Source: JAPUDQ01 sp964535835
Lineage (GTDB): Bacteria; Patescibacteriota; Saccharimonadia; Saccharimonadales; Saccharimonadaceae
DNA length: 22,339 bases
Assembly: GCA_964535835.1 (NCBI GenBank)
Contig: CAZHUZ010000013.1
Coordinates: forward strand, 1-22,339
Direction: 5' to 3'
Program-made: the position numbers and the translations under genes
In this document: piece after piece, positions 15,359-22,339 of the stretch
Numbering within the stretch: the first letter of the stretch is position 1
How the letters are laid out: the number at the start of each line of letters is the position of its first letter
The notes under the pieces: generated by a model
Database searches by the model: none
Told to the model about the DNA's origin: nothing
Seen by the model: only the letters and a program-made list of their open reading frames with translations

Positions 15359-17145
15359 TATTCCCTCGTCACACGCAAGATCTCTTCGATACTAGTCACG
15401 CCACGAAAGGCTTTGATCAGACCGTCTAACTGCATAGTGACCATGCCTTCTTGGATGCTTTTCGTCTGTATATCGTTGCTAGTAGCATTGGCAATGATCA
15501 ATTTTTCGACGCTATTTGTATTTGCAAGAACCTCATAAATACCGCGTCGGCCAGTGTAGCCGATCCCATTGCATTCATCACAGCCGCCGGGGTGTTCACG
15601 GTAAAGTTTGAGAATAGCAGTATCTGATGTTGCAAGTGGCTGTTCTTCGATAGTACCGCCAATTTTTTCATGAGCAGCTTGTTGCTCGAGCTTGTGCAGC
15701 GATGTGATCTCATCACTCTTGAGATTAAACATCCGGGTAATTTCGCCACGTTCTTGCTCGTTTGGCGTATATTCCTCACGACATACTTTGCATAGCATAC
15801 GCACGAGTCGTTGGCCGACAACAGCACGAACGGTACTGGCAATCAAAAAAGGTTCAATATGCATGTCGAGTAAGCGAGGCAAGCATGTTGCGGCGTTGTT
15901 GGTGTGGAGCGTGCTAAAGACAAGATGCCCAGTCAAGGCTGCTTGCACTGCGAGGTCGGCAGTTTCACCATCACGAATCTCTCCTACCATGATAATATTT
16001 GGGTCTTGACGAAGGAGAGCGCGGAGGCCATTGACAAATGTCATCCCAGCGGCAGGATTAACCTGAGTTTGGTTGGTGCCAGGAATTTTGTATTCAACAG
16101 GATCTTCGACAGTACTGATATTTACCTTTGGATCATTGAGCATACTGAGAATGCTAAACAAACTCGTCGATTTCCCTGAGCCAGTTGGTCCTGTAACGAG
16201 TATCATGCCGTGTGGTTGTTTGATGGCTTCAAGGATGCGCTCTTTGGCTTTGCCCCAATAACCGAGTTGCTCAAGGGTCAATGCTTTACTCCCCTCATTG
16301 AGAATACGCATGACGACCTTTTCGCCGGTGGTGATAGGGAGTGTACTGACGCGAAACGCGTAAGCTTTGCCGCCGAGATTGATTTTGAATCGTCCGTCTT
16401 GTGGGGCGCGACGCTCATCAATCTTGAGATTACTGAGGATTTTTATACGACTTACCAAGGCTCCATGCACGTTTTTTGGGAGTTTGTTTGCTTCACGGAG
16501 GACGCCATCGATACGATAGCGAATACTAACATAGTCGTCACGCGGTTCTACATGGATATCACTCGCACCGGCGCGTATGGCAAATTCAAGAACCAGGTTG
16601 ACTGTTTGAGCGATTGGGGAATCCTCGGCTATGTCAGAGGCCTTGATTTCGTCGACCTGGTCACTCTCTTCTCCTTCTACCTGAATCGTCTTGCTGATTT
16701 CTTCTTCTGACCCTTCACGGTATGCCTGGAGACATGTCAATATATTATCTTGAGAAGCAGCATAAATCGTTACTTTGGTGCCAGTGTATTTTTGGATGAA
16801 ATCAATAGACTGCAGATCATCTGGATCTGTCATAGCAAGGTGATGAGTTCCGTCGTCATCGATTTTGAAGACGAGGGCCATATATTGTCGCGCGATGCGT
16901 TCAGGGAGAGCTGAAATAATATCTTTTGTAACATCTTTTGGGTTGATTGCTACATATGGTATGCCGATTTGTTCGGCGTAGTATTTGGTGAGCTCGTCAT
17001 CGGTGACAATGCTATGAGATAGCACGGTTTCCTGCAAGCTTTTACTTGTTGATTTCGCTTCATCCCTGAGCTCGTCAATCTGTTCTTTGGTGGCCTTTTG
17101 CTTTTTTACAAGCAAACGTTCGAGAATAGTATCAGCGATCCTCAT
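15358..17145 (-). CDS. pilB: type IV pilus extension ATPase PilB
   Basis: 595 residues. PilB is the cytoplasmic hexameric motor that powers pilin polymerisation. An N-terminal MshEN-like domain (about 1-145) precedes the ATPase. Walker A is GPTGSGKST (319-327), the Asp box VEDPVEYK (about 346), Walker B IIMVGEIRD (384-392) and the His box HLVFSTLHTN (407-416). Four zinc-binding cysteines are present (C452, C455, C522, C525). The start at 17145 has GGAG about 9 nt upstream. It is divergent from tsaE across 124 bp and leads the pilus gene run. A weak -10-like TATAGT lies at 17180-17175. Confidence 0.97.
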   Translation of the reverse strand: MRIADTILERLLVKKQKATKEQIDELRDEAKSTSKSLQETVLSHSIVTDDELTKYYAEQIGIPYVAINPKDVTKDIISALPERIARQYMALVFKIDDDGTHHLAMTDPDDLQSIDFIQKYTGTKVTIYAASQDNILTCLQAYREGSEEEISKTIQVEGEESDQVDEIKASDIAEDSPIAQTVNLVLEFAIRAGASDIHVEPRDDYVSIRYRIDGVLREANKLPKNVHGALVSRIKILSNLKIDERRAPQDGRFKINLGGKAYAFRVSTLPITTGEKVVMRILNEGSKALTLEQLGYWGKAKERILEAIKQPHGMILVTGPTGSGKSTSLFSILSMLNDPKVNISTVEDPVEYKIPGTNQTQVNPAAGMTFVNGLRALLRQDPNIIMVGEIRDGETADLAVQAALTGHLVFSTLHTNNAATCLPRLLDMHIEPFLIASTVRAVVGQRLVRMLCKVCREEYTPNEQERGEITRMFNLKSDEITSLHKLEQQAAHEKIGGTIEEQPLATSDTAILKLYREHPGGCDECNGIGYTGRRGIYEVLANTNSVEKLIIANATSNDIQTKSIQEGMVTMQLDGLIKAFRGVTSIEEILRVTRE

Positions 17146-17256
17146 CGGAGGTCTCCATGATTTTCAAAAGCAACACTATATATACATCCCACCATAAGGC
17201 TGTTTCTATGATACCTGATATAAGCATGAGTTGTATAGATTGAAAAGACGGTAGTT

Positions 17257-17262
17257 TATACT
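17257..17262 (+). promoter_or_regulatory. -10-like box of tsaE, leaderless geometry
   Basis: TATACT ends 7 nt before the GTG at 17270 with no ribosome binding site. The position supports GTG 17270 as the true start. Confidence 0.5.
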
Positions 17263-17269
17263 GGATGAC

Positions 17270-17719
17270 GTGATAGTAAAAACCGATACTGATATGAAAA
17301 CATTTGGGGCGCAAATAGGCCGCATGCTTGGTGGTAGTGAATGTATCGAGCTGTTGGGCGATGTCGGAGCAGGTAAAACAACACTCGTCAAAGGCATTGC
17401 TGACGGTCTCGATATTGATGAGGATGTTCAAAGCCCGAGTTTTACTCTCAGTCGTGAATATGAGGCGCGAGATGGTATAACACTTGCCCACTATGATTTT
17501 TATCGGCTTAGTGATGCTGGCGTACTCGGGTATGAACTGGCTGAGTCTCTCGCTGATGATCATACTATTACGGTTGTGGAATGGGGCGAAACAATCGGAG
17601 CAGTACTACCCGATACCCGAATCATTATCCATATATCGTATCGACCTGATGATGAGAGTAGAGAGGTGGCAATCAAAACAAATGATACGCATAGTCATCT
17701 TCAGGAGTTAGTGCAATGA
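17270..17719 (+). CDS. tsaE: tRNA threonylcarbamoyladenosine synthesis ATPase TsaE
   Basis: 149 residues from a GTG. TsaE is the ATPase that works with TsaB and TsaD to make t6A at position 37 of ANN-decoding tRNAs. Walker A is GDVGAGKT (30-37). The switch-like SPSFTL (55-60), HYDFYRL (74-80) and VVEWGE motifs are all present. The stop overlaps the tsaB ATG by 4 nt. The -10-like box placed just before the GTG decides the start. Confidence 0.95.
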   Translation: MIVKTDTDMKTFGAQIGRMLGGSECIELLGDVGAGKTTLVKGIADGLDIDEDVQSPSFTLSREYEARDGITLAHYDFYRLSDAGVLGYELAESLADDHTITVVEWGETIGAVLPDTRIIIHISYRPDDESREVAIKTNDTHSHLQELVQ

Positions 17720-18108
17720 TCTTATGTATCAAAACCGATAATCCACTTGCTGAGATTTTTCTTGTACAAAAAGACGGCACCATAACTGATACGCATACGT
17801 GGCAGGCCCATCGCACACTGGCGAGAGACTTGCTAAAAGAATGTAAGAAACTCTGTGAAAAAAACGCAACTGGTATTGAGGAGCTGGGCGGAATTGTCGT
17901 CTATAAAGGGCCGGGCAGTTTTACGGGTTTGCGGATTGGCGCCACAGTTGCAAATGCTATCGCCTATAGCTTAGACATACCAATCGCAGGGTCCGAAGGT
18001 GATGCCTGGCTAAAATCTGGCATTGGACGGATCATTGCCGGTAACTATGATCGTGTTGTCATGCCCCACTATGGTGCAGAGCCTCATATCACATCACCAA
18101 GTAAATAG
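17716..18108 (+). CDS. tsaB: short TsaB, t6A synthesis scaffold
   Basis: 130 residues, against about 220-230 in model bacteria. Only the first ASKHA domain appears to be kept. The diagnostic GGIVVYKGPGSFTGLRIG is present. The N-terminal strand reads ILCIKTDN where relatives have I-x-IDT, so the usual Asp is Lys. TsaB does not catalyse; its first domain pairs with TsaD, so a one-domain form could still work. The last 20 residues look like a tail. ATGA overlap with tsaE implies coupled translation. tsaC and tsaD are not in the window. Confidence 0.88.
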   Translation: MILCIKTDNPLAEIFLVQKDGTITDTHTWQAHRTLARDLLKECKKLCEKNATGIEELGGIVVYKGPGSFTGLRIGATVANAIAYSLDIPIAGSEGDAWLKSGIGRIIAGNYDRVVMPHYGAEPHITSPSK

Positions 18109-18138
18109 TTGCACAGGTATATGCTAGACGAGTATAGT
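18109..18138 (+). promoter_or_regulatory. candidate rny promoter
   Basis: TTGCAC (18109-18114), 18 nt, TATAGT (18133-18138), starting on the first base after the tsaB stop. It would give a leader of about 110 nt. The -35 match is poor, so this is tentative. Confidence 0.3.
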
Positions 18139-18253
18139 AGTAAGTGATCTATCTGGATCATTTTGAATCATTTTAGACTATGCTGATTTCGTCGCTAACT
18201 CATTGATGACATCGTTGCTACGACGAGACGGCTATTAATAGAAAGGAACATCC

Positions 18254-19759
18254 ATGGAAATATTATTTGCCATTATCGGTGTTGCTCTTGGTGTGGGCGG
18301 CTATACTGTCTACAACCAGCGTCGTGGGAGTAACGCGAGTGCCGAGGCGGACAAAATTATAAACGCCGCAAAGAACAAAGCGAGCGATATCGTACTCAAA
18401 GCAAAAGATGAAGCAATCAAAACTGCTGAAGAGTCAAAAAAAGAACAAGACGAGCATCGCAAAGAACTCAAAAAAGCTGAGAATCGTGTAGCTGATCGTG
18501 AGGCAAATCTTGATCGCAAACTTGAAGAGCTCGACAACCGGTCAGAAAAACTTCGTAAACAAGAAGACGATGTCGAATCTCTTAAAAATGAGATTCGCGA
18601 CATACGTGGCAAGCAGCAAGAAAAGCTTGAGAAGATTGCCAAGCTAAGTAAAAAAGACGCAGCAGAAAAATTGATGACAATGACCGAGCGTGATATCAAA
18701 AATGATCTCCTTGGACTGGTTGCAAAGCTGCAAAAAAACGCCATGCAAGACGCTGAAGAACGAGCACAAACTATTTTAGTAAGTGCTATGGAGCGCATGA
18801 GTTCTGATGTGACCGCCGAGCGTACCGTTACTGCCGTCAAGCTGACTGATGACGAGATGAAGGGACGTATTATCGGTAAAGAGGGGCGTAATATCCAGGC
18901 TTTGCAGCGTGCTACAGGTGTCGATATCATGGTTGATGATACGCCGGGCATGATTATTCTCAGTAGCTTTGATCCGATACGTCGTCAGGTAGCGCGCCTC
19001 AGCCTTGAGATGCTGATGAAGGATGGTCGTATTCATCCTGCACGTATCGAAGAAGTCGTCGAAAAAGCTCAAAAAGAGCTCGATAAAGAAATTGGTCGAG
19101 CTGGTGAAGACGCCGCTCGTGAAGTCGGTGTTGTCGGCATCCCTGCCGAAATGCTTCGACTTCTTGGTGAGCTAAAATTCCGTACTAGCTATGGACAAAA
19201 TGTTCTCAAACATAGCACAGAGATGGCGCATATGGCAGGGTTAATTGCCGACGAGATTGGTGCAGATGCGCGCATTACGAAAACCGCGACATTGCTCCAC
19301 GATGTCGGTAAAGCTGTGACACACAAAATGGAGGGCAAACATCATCATATTGGTGCAGAGTTGGCACGCAAGTACGGTATGAGTGATGCGATCGTTCATG
19401 CTATTGAGGCGCACCATGATGATATCGAAGCAACGACACCAGAAGCATTGATTGTTCGTGTATGTGATGCGTTATCTGCCGCTCGTCCGGGTGCCCGTAA
19501 TATATCAGCCGAAAACTTTGTTGAGCGTATGCGAGATCTTGAAAATGTTGCGACGAGTTTTGATGGTATTGATAAAGCCTATGCGATTAGTGCCGGTCGT
19601 GAGGTTCGCGTCATTGTCAAACCGCAAAATATTGATGATCTTAGTGCGATCAAACTCGCCCGAGACATTGCGACAAAGATTGAAAGTACTATGCAGTACC
19701 CAGGTACGATCAAAGTAAATGTCATCCGCGAAACCCGTGCGATTGAATTTGCGAAGTAG
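18254..19759 (+). CDS. rny: ribonuclease Y
   Basis: 501 residues, usual length about 510-520. RNase Y is a membrane-anchored endoribonuclease that starts mRNA decay. An N-terminal membrane helix (about 2-20) is followed by a long charged coiled coil (about 25-140). The KH domain has IIGKEGRNIQALQRATGVDI near residue 205, and the HD domain HD pair is in LLHDVGKA near 348, with HHHIGAEL and AIEAHHDD. AAAGGA lies 8 nt before the ATG. The 145-bp leader region upstream has a weak promoter candidate and an imperfect hairpin around 18190-18225. Confidence 0.97.
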   Translation: MEILFAIIGVALGVGGYTVYNQRRGSNASAEADKIINAAKNKASDIVLKAKDEAIKTAEESKKEQDEHRKELKKAENRVADREANLDRKLEELDNRSEKLRKQEDDVESLKNEIRDIRGKQQEKLEKIAKLSKKDAAEKLMTMTERDIKNDLLGLVAKLQKNAMQDAEERAQTILVSAMERMSSDVTAERTVTAVKLTDDEMKGRIIGKEGRNIQALQRATGVDIMVDDTPGMIILSSFDPIRRQVARLSLEMLMKDGRIHPARIEEVVEKAQKELDKEIGRAGEDAAREVGVVGIPAEMLRLLGELKFRTSYGQNVLKHSTEMAHMAGLIADEIGADARITKTATLLHDVGKAVTHKMEGKHHHIGAELARKYGMSDAIVHAIEAHHDDIEATTPEALIVRVCDALSAARPGARNISAENFVERMRDLENVATSFDGIDKAYAISAGREVRVIVKPQNIDDLSAIKLARDIATKIESTMQYPGTIKVNVIRETRAIEFAK

Positions 19760-19760
19760 C

Positions 19761-20378
19761 ATGAGTCCTTCTCGTCCGAAAATAATATATTTTGACTACG
19801 GGGGCGTTCTCGGTCTATTGCCAGAGCCTATGAACATGTCAAAGGCGGTCGCAAACGCTGCGGGATACGATGATTATACTCGGCTGCCATCTTTAGATCC
19901 GCTCATCGAAAGCTGGTTATGCGGTGAATTTAACAAATCAAAATTCATAGATGAATTAAATGATTTTTTAGTAGATGCACCGCATAGGATTGACGATACT
20001 CTCTATGAATATCTAAAAAATGAAGATACATTGTTGACTCCAATTGAACCTATGAGAAATCTTGCCATGCAATTGAAATCAAAAGGGTACGAAATAGGAA
20101 TACTATCTAACTCTAGTCCGACATCCAGTGAAAAGATTCGTGCAGCAGGTCTGTATCAAGAATTTTTTCCCGTAATATTGTCTGATGAAGTGAAATGCAA
20201 AAAACCATCAAATAAGATATTTGAAATTTCTGAAAAAGAAGCAAATGCATCTGGAGACCAAATTCTTTTCGTCGATGATGCCGAAAAGAATCTACTAGCT
20301 GCACAAAAACGGGGATGGTTTACGATTGATGCATCAAGCATTGAAGCGGCGATAGAAAAACTGAAGAAGCTGTTGTAG
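19761..20378 (+). CDS. HAD-like hydrolase
   Basis: 205 residues from ATG 19761, which is 1 nt after the rny stop; an upstream in-frame ATG at 19719 lies inside rny. HAD motifs are present: motif I YFDYGGVL (nucleophile D12), motif II ILSNSS (S116), motif III KKP (K147/148) and motif IV LFVDDAEKN (D172, D173). The second Asp of the usual DxD is Gly, as in the FDxGGVL group of HAD-IA proteins that includes dehalogenase-like and epoxide-hydrolase N-terminal domains. A helical cap lies at about 25-95. The substrate cannot be predicted. It is probably cotranscribed with rny. Its second half looks more AT-rich than rny. Confidence 0.85.
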   Translation: MSPSRPKIIYFDYGGVLGLLPEPMNMSKAVANAAGYDDYTRLPSLDPLIESWLCGEFNKSKFIDELNDFLVDAPHRIDDTLYEYLKNEDTLLTPIEPMRNLAMQLKSKGYEIGILSNSSPTSSEKIRAAGLYQEFFPVILSDEVKCKKPSNKIFEISEKEANASGDQILFVDDAEKNLLAAQKRGWFTIDASSIEAAIEKLKKLL

Positions 20379-20399
20379 ATTGATCATGGTGAGCACTGC

Positions 20400-20427
20400 T
20401 TGATAATAATAGTATAAAATCTACAAT
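20400..20427 (+). promoter_or_regulatory. promoter of the small gene at 20434
   Basis: TTGATA (20400-20405), 16 nt, TACAAT (20422-20427), followed by 6 nt and an ATG. Both hexamers and the spacing are good, and the start codon sits on the predicted transcription start. Confidence 0.6.
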
Positions 20428-20433
20428 AGTAAC

Positions 20434-20610
20434 ATGGACTACAAACAACAAAGCAATCATGGTTGTCTTGTTGTAGATTTGATGTATTTGTTTGGTATTG
20501 AGCCAACTAGGGAAAAAGAAAAAGACATCCTGAGTGATGGTTTGTTTCGGTTGGGAGAGAATTGTATGATAAGTTGCTATACGGAATTAAGCTGCCGCGC
20601 CGTCACGTGA
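20434..20610 (+). CDS. small unrecognised protein, possibly a frameshifted gene
   Basis: 58 residues, MDYKQQSNHGCLVVDLMYLF then GIEPTREKEKDILSDGLFRL and a short Cys-containing end. I do not recognise it. The promoter and leaderless-type ATG support expression. Near base 20560 the -1 frame takes over plausibly, reading ELYDKLLYGIKLPRRHVKAC and stopping with TAA at 20640-20642. The intact product may therefore have been about 69 residues or slightly more, and the present form a frameshifted remnant or sequencing error. No membrane segment or signal peptide is evident. Confidence 0.45.
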   Translation: MDYKQQSNHGCLVVDLMYLFGIEPTREKEKDILSDGLFRLGENCMISCYTELSCRAVT

Positions 20611-20667
20611 AAGCGTGTCTATTTGTTATTATCGCTCATTAAAACTTTACCCCACCTTAATTATCTA

Positions 20668-20781
<114 letters not shown>

Positions 20782-20794
20782 TTGAACACATTGT

Positions 20795-20803
20795 ATTTTA
20801 GCA
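20795..20803 (-). promoter_or_regulatory. extended -10 of tRNA-Pro
   Basis: On the minus strand TGC-TAAAAT, 13 nt before the tRNA. A second hexamer, TACAAT (20795-20790), overlaps its end and is closer to the tRNA. Confidence 0.45.
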
Positions 20804-20841
20804 CATATTCTCTTGAGACAATACAGGTGAGTGTTACGAAG

Positions 20842-20850
20842 TGGTATGAT
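20842..20850 (+). promoter_or_regulatory. extended -10 of the membrane-protein gene
   Basis: TGG-TATGAT ends 6 nt before the ATG at 20857. There is no ribosome binding site. It helps fix the start at 20857. Confidence 0.5.
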
Positions 20851-20856
20851 TGCTAT

Positions 20857-21435
20857 ATGCGTCATGCAAAGTCATCTAGAATCGTCAATGTACTGGGAGT
20901 ATTCGGCTATATATCGATTATCATGCAGTGGTTATGGATGATTATACTTGGCATGCCATGGTTGCTATCACTCGATATCGTGCACGACATCGGACAGACA
21001 CCGACTGAAGTAGCCACGATGCAATCATCCAGTGGACCTTCTTTGCTAGCGACTATGTTCGCAATTATTGTCACTATTGCAATCATTGGCTTCACGATAT
21101 ACATCCTTATGAAACTACCAAAGTATACTGTAAGAGAAAGCTCTCATATCGTTCATGAGGCAAAGAATATCGTACTGCCAAAGCTTGCGGTCAAAAAACG
21201 TACTTCAAAACGCCGTATGATTGAAGTATCATCGATGACATTGCTGGTCATCAAGCTAGTATTGAGTATCATCCCATTTGTCGGTCTATATATCGTAGTT
21301 ATGTCCAGTCCGCCGCTCGATACTGATATTATTTTTGTAATTGGCGGTTATCTTTTTGTCTGGTCACTTTTCTTTATCATCGTGCAGCGATTAACGGCGC
21401 ACGTTAAACATGTTGATTATTCAATCTCATTTTAA
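20857..21435 (+). CDS. four-helix membrane protein, function unknown
   Basis: 192 residues from ATG 20857. The frame is open upstream to 20755, but that would run into the tRNA gene on the other strand and past the promoter. Four membrane helices are visible, at about 11-37, 66-88, 128-150 and 157-178. A basic loop between helices 2 and 3 contains AVKKRTSKRRM, so this loop should face the cytoplasm. No known motif was recognised. It starts with a leaderless-type signal and is followed at 19 bp by bcp with its own -10-like box. Confidence 0.75.
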   Translation: MRHAKSSRIVNVLGVFGYISIIMQWLWMIILGMPWLLSLDIVHDIGQTPTEVATMQSSSGPSLLATMFAIIVTIAIIGFTIYILMKLPKYTVRESSHIVHEAKNIVLPKLAVKKRTSKRRMIEVSSMTLLVIKLVLSIIPFVGLYIVVMSSPPLDTDIIFVIGGYLFVWSLFFIIVQRLTAHVKHVDYSISF

Positions 21436-21442
21436 ATAGGCG

Positions 21443-21448
21443 TATAAT
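21443..21448 (+). promoter_or_regulatory. -10 box of bcp, leaderless geometry
   Basis: A perfect TATAAT ends 6 nt before the ATG at 21455 with no ribosome binding site, the same layout as at ruvA. Confidence 0.6.
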
Positions 21449-21454
21449 AGACCT

Positions 21455-21919
21455 ATGGCAGATAAAAAAGCTCCCTATAAAGCACCTGATTTTTCACTAG
21501 TAGATAGCGAGAGTAAACGACATGAACTAAAAGACTATCACGGACAGTGGCTTGTGCTTTATTTTTATCCAAAAGACGACACGCCCGGTTGCACCCTTGA
21601 GGCATGTAGCTTGCGTGATGTTCATGACGGCCTTCTCGCCATCAAGGCAAATATCGTTGGGGTTTCGATGGATACGCCAGAATCTCATGAATCATTTCGT
21701 GACAAACATCAGCTCAATTTTACGCTTCTGAGCGATCCGATGGGAGAAACAATTCGTGCATATGGATCGTGGGGTAAAAAGATGTTTGGTGTCGAGGGTA
21801 TACAACGTAAAACATTTTTGATTGATCCAGATGGAATGGTGCAAAAAGTTTATGGACGCGTGACACCAATTGGTCACGGACAGCAAGTCCTAAAAGACAT
21901 TGAGTCATTACAAAAATAA
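21455..21919 (+). CDS. bcp: Bcp/PrxQ-type thioredoxin-dependent peroxiredoxin
   Basis: 154 residues, full length. It reduces hydrogen peroxide and organic hydroperoxides in the cytoplasm using thioredoxin. The active site YPKDDTPGCTLEACSLRD holds the peroxidatic Cys46 and, five residues on, Cys51, the pair typical of atypical 2-Cys PrxQ/Bcp enzymes. IVGVSMDTPESHESFRDKHQLNFTLLSDP and RKTFLIDPDGMVQKVY complete the fold. It is convergent with the acyltransferase-like gene, 6 bp apart. Confidence 0.96.
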   Translation: MADKKAPYKAPDFSLVDSESKRHELKDYHGQWLVLYFYPKDDTPGCTLEACSLRDVHDGLLAIKANIVGVSMDTPESHESFRDKHQLNFTLLSDPMGETIRAYGSWGKKMFGVEGIQRKTFLIDPDGMVQKVYGRVTPIGHGQQVLKDIESLQK

Positions 21920-21925
21920 AATGCT

Positions 21926-22339
21926 CTATTGGGGCAGCAGTCGGTGCATATGACGCTGTGTTGTGAGGTATCGAACGAGAATGACAGCAGCAATAGCAAT
22001 GAGAGTATTGATGAAAGTGGAATTAGTGACGGGAATAAATATCTGAAACGGTAACAAGATAATGGCCTGTATGGTATATGACGTAAGTGAATAGGTGCCG
22101 AGTGGAGTTAGGAGCCACCGGGCATACCGTTCGATAAATGTTTTGAGCCAGTGCATGAGTGCGAGCAATCCGCCAAACCAGATGAATGAGAGTAAGACGC
22201 GTCCGATCGCAAGCGGGTCTTTGGTAAACCACAGGTCGAGCCAGCTACGAGTAGCGACATATGAGTCACGGCTCATATGAGCTTGTCCTGATTCGACACT
22301 TTCCCATCCGAGCACCCAAAAATAACTGACGACCATTGA
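21926..22339 (-). CDS. acyltransferase-like membrane protein, C-terminal part
   Basis: The frame is open to the window edge (at least 137 residues). The ATG at 22336 need not be the start, because the codon before it is also open. At least three membrane helices are visible (PLAIGRVLLSFIWFGGLLALM, TSYTIQAIILLPFQIFIPV, TLIAIAAVILVRYL). LLTPLGTYSLTSYTIQAIIL resembles the C-terminal region of DUF418 or acyltransferase-3 family proteins, with a conserved G-x-x-SLT-Y pattern. The basic tail QRHMHRLLPQ would be cytoplasmic. The assignment to a family is tentative. Confidence 0.6.
   Translation of the reverse strand, partial: SMVVSYFWVLGWESVESGQAHMSRDSYVATRSWLDLWFTKDPLAIGRVLLSFIWFGGLLALMHWLKTFIERYARWLLTPLGTYSLTSYTIQAIILLPFQIFIPVTNSTFINTLIAIAAVILVRYLTTQRHMHRLLPQ

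Noticed and set aside
17132..17563. 143-codon minus-strand frame upstream of pilB
   Set aside because: It is antisense to tsaE, which has clear Walker and TsaE motifs, and has no recognisable domain.
18109..18253. Remnant of a missing second TsaB domain or a small gene
   Set aside because: No protein-like frame was seen; only a weak promoter candidate, an imperfect hairpin and the rny ribosome binding site.
18310..18951. 213-codon open frame on the minus strand within rny
   Set aside because: It is antisense to the RNase Y coiled coil and KH region, Ser/Arg-rich, without start signals; a codon-bias shadow.

Overview
The window reads as chromosomal DNA from a small-genome, Gram-positive-like bacterium of the Candidate Phyla Radiation, most likely a Saccharibacteria (TM7) member. 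This rests on gene content and style: yebC-ruvC-ruvA-ruvB, recA-recX, a compact type IV pilus cluster without an outer-membrane secretin, a short TsaB, RNase Y, and very tight gene packing. TGA is used as an ordinary stop (ruvA, tsaE), which argues against the recoded SR1/Gracilibacteria groups. No homology search was possible, so the taxonomic call is an inference.

Layout. 1-4164 (+): the 3' part of yebC, a secreted lamin-tail protein with a striking cysteine-repeat stalk, then ruvC, ruvA and ruvB (Holliday-junction processing). 4180-5117 (+): a membrane protein with a bacterial PH domain, interrupted by a 100-N scaffold gap flanked by an exact 55-bp duplication, very probably an assembly artefact. 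5124-5522 (-): an orphan pseudopilin. 5651-7415 (+): recA and recX. 7363-17145 (-): a PRC-barrel protein and the type IV pilus machine. In the direction of transcription the pilus genes are pilB, pilC, three minor pseudopilins, a PilX-like protein, the major pilin (own promoter and terminator), pilM, pilN, pilO and a small PilP-like protein. 17270-20378 (+): tsaE, short tsaB, rny and a HAD-like hydrolase. 20434-20642 (+): a small unrecognised gene, possibly frameshifted. 20706-20781 (-): tRNA-Pro(UGG) with a large hairpin at its 3' end. 20857-21919 (+): a four-helix membrane protein and a Bcp-type peroxiredoxin. 21926-22339 (-): the C-terminal part of a membrane acyltransferase-like protein.

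How it works together. The pilus genes encode a complete inner assembly machine: extension ATPase, platform protein, PilM/N/O/P-like alignment complex, major pilin and tip-type minor pilins. No prepilin peptidase, PilT or secretin lies in the window. They sit beside the recombination genes (recA, recX, ruvABC), which would suit DNA uptake or host attachment in an episymbiont, though that is only inferred.

The most notable cross-cutting signal is in start regions. At nine genes a -10-like hexamer ends 6-7 nt before the start codon with no Shine-Dalgarno sequence, the geometry of leaderless transcripts. recA, the major pilin, pilB, pilM and rny instead have a 5' leader and a recognisable ribosome binding site.
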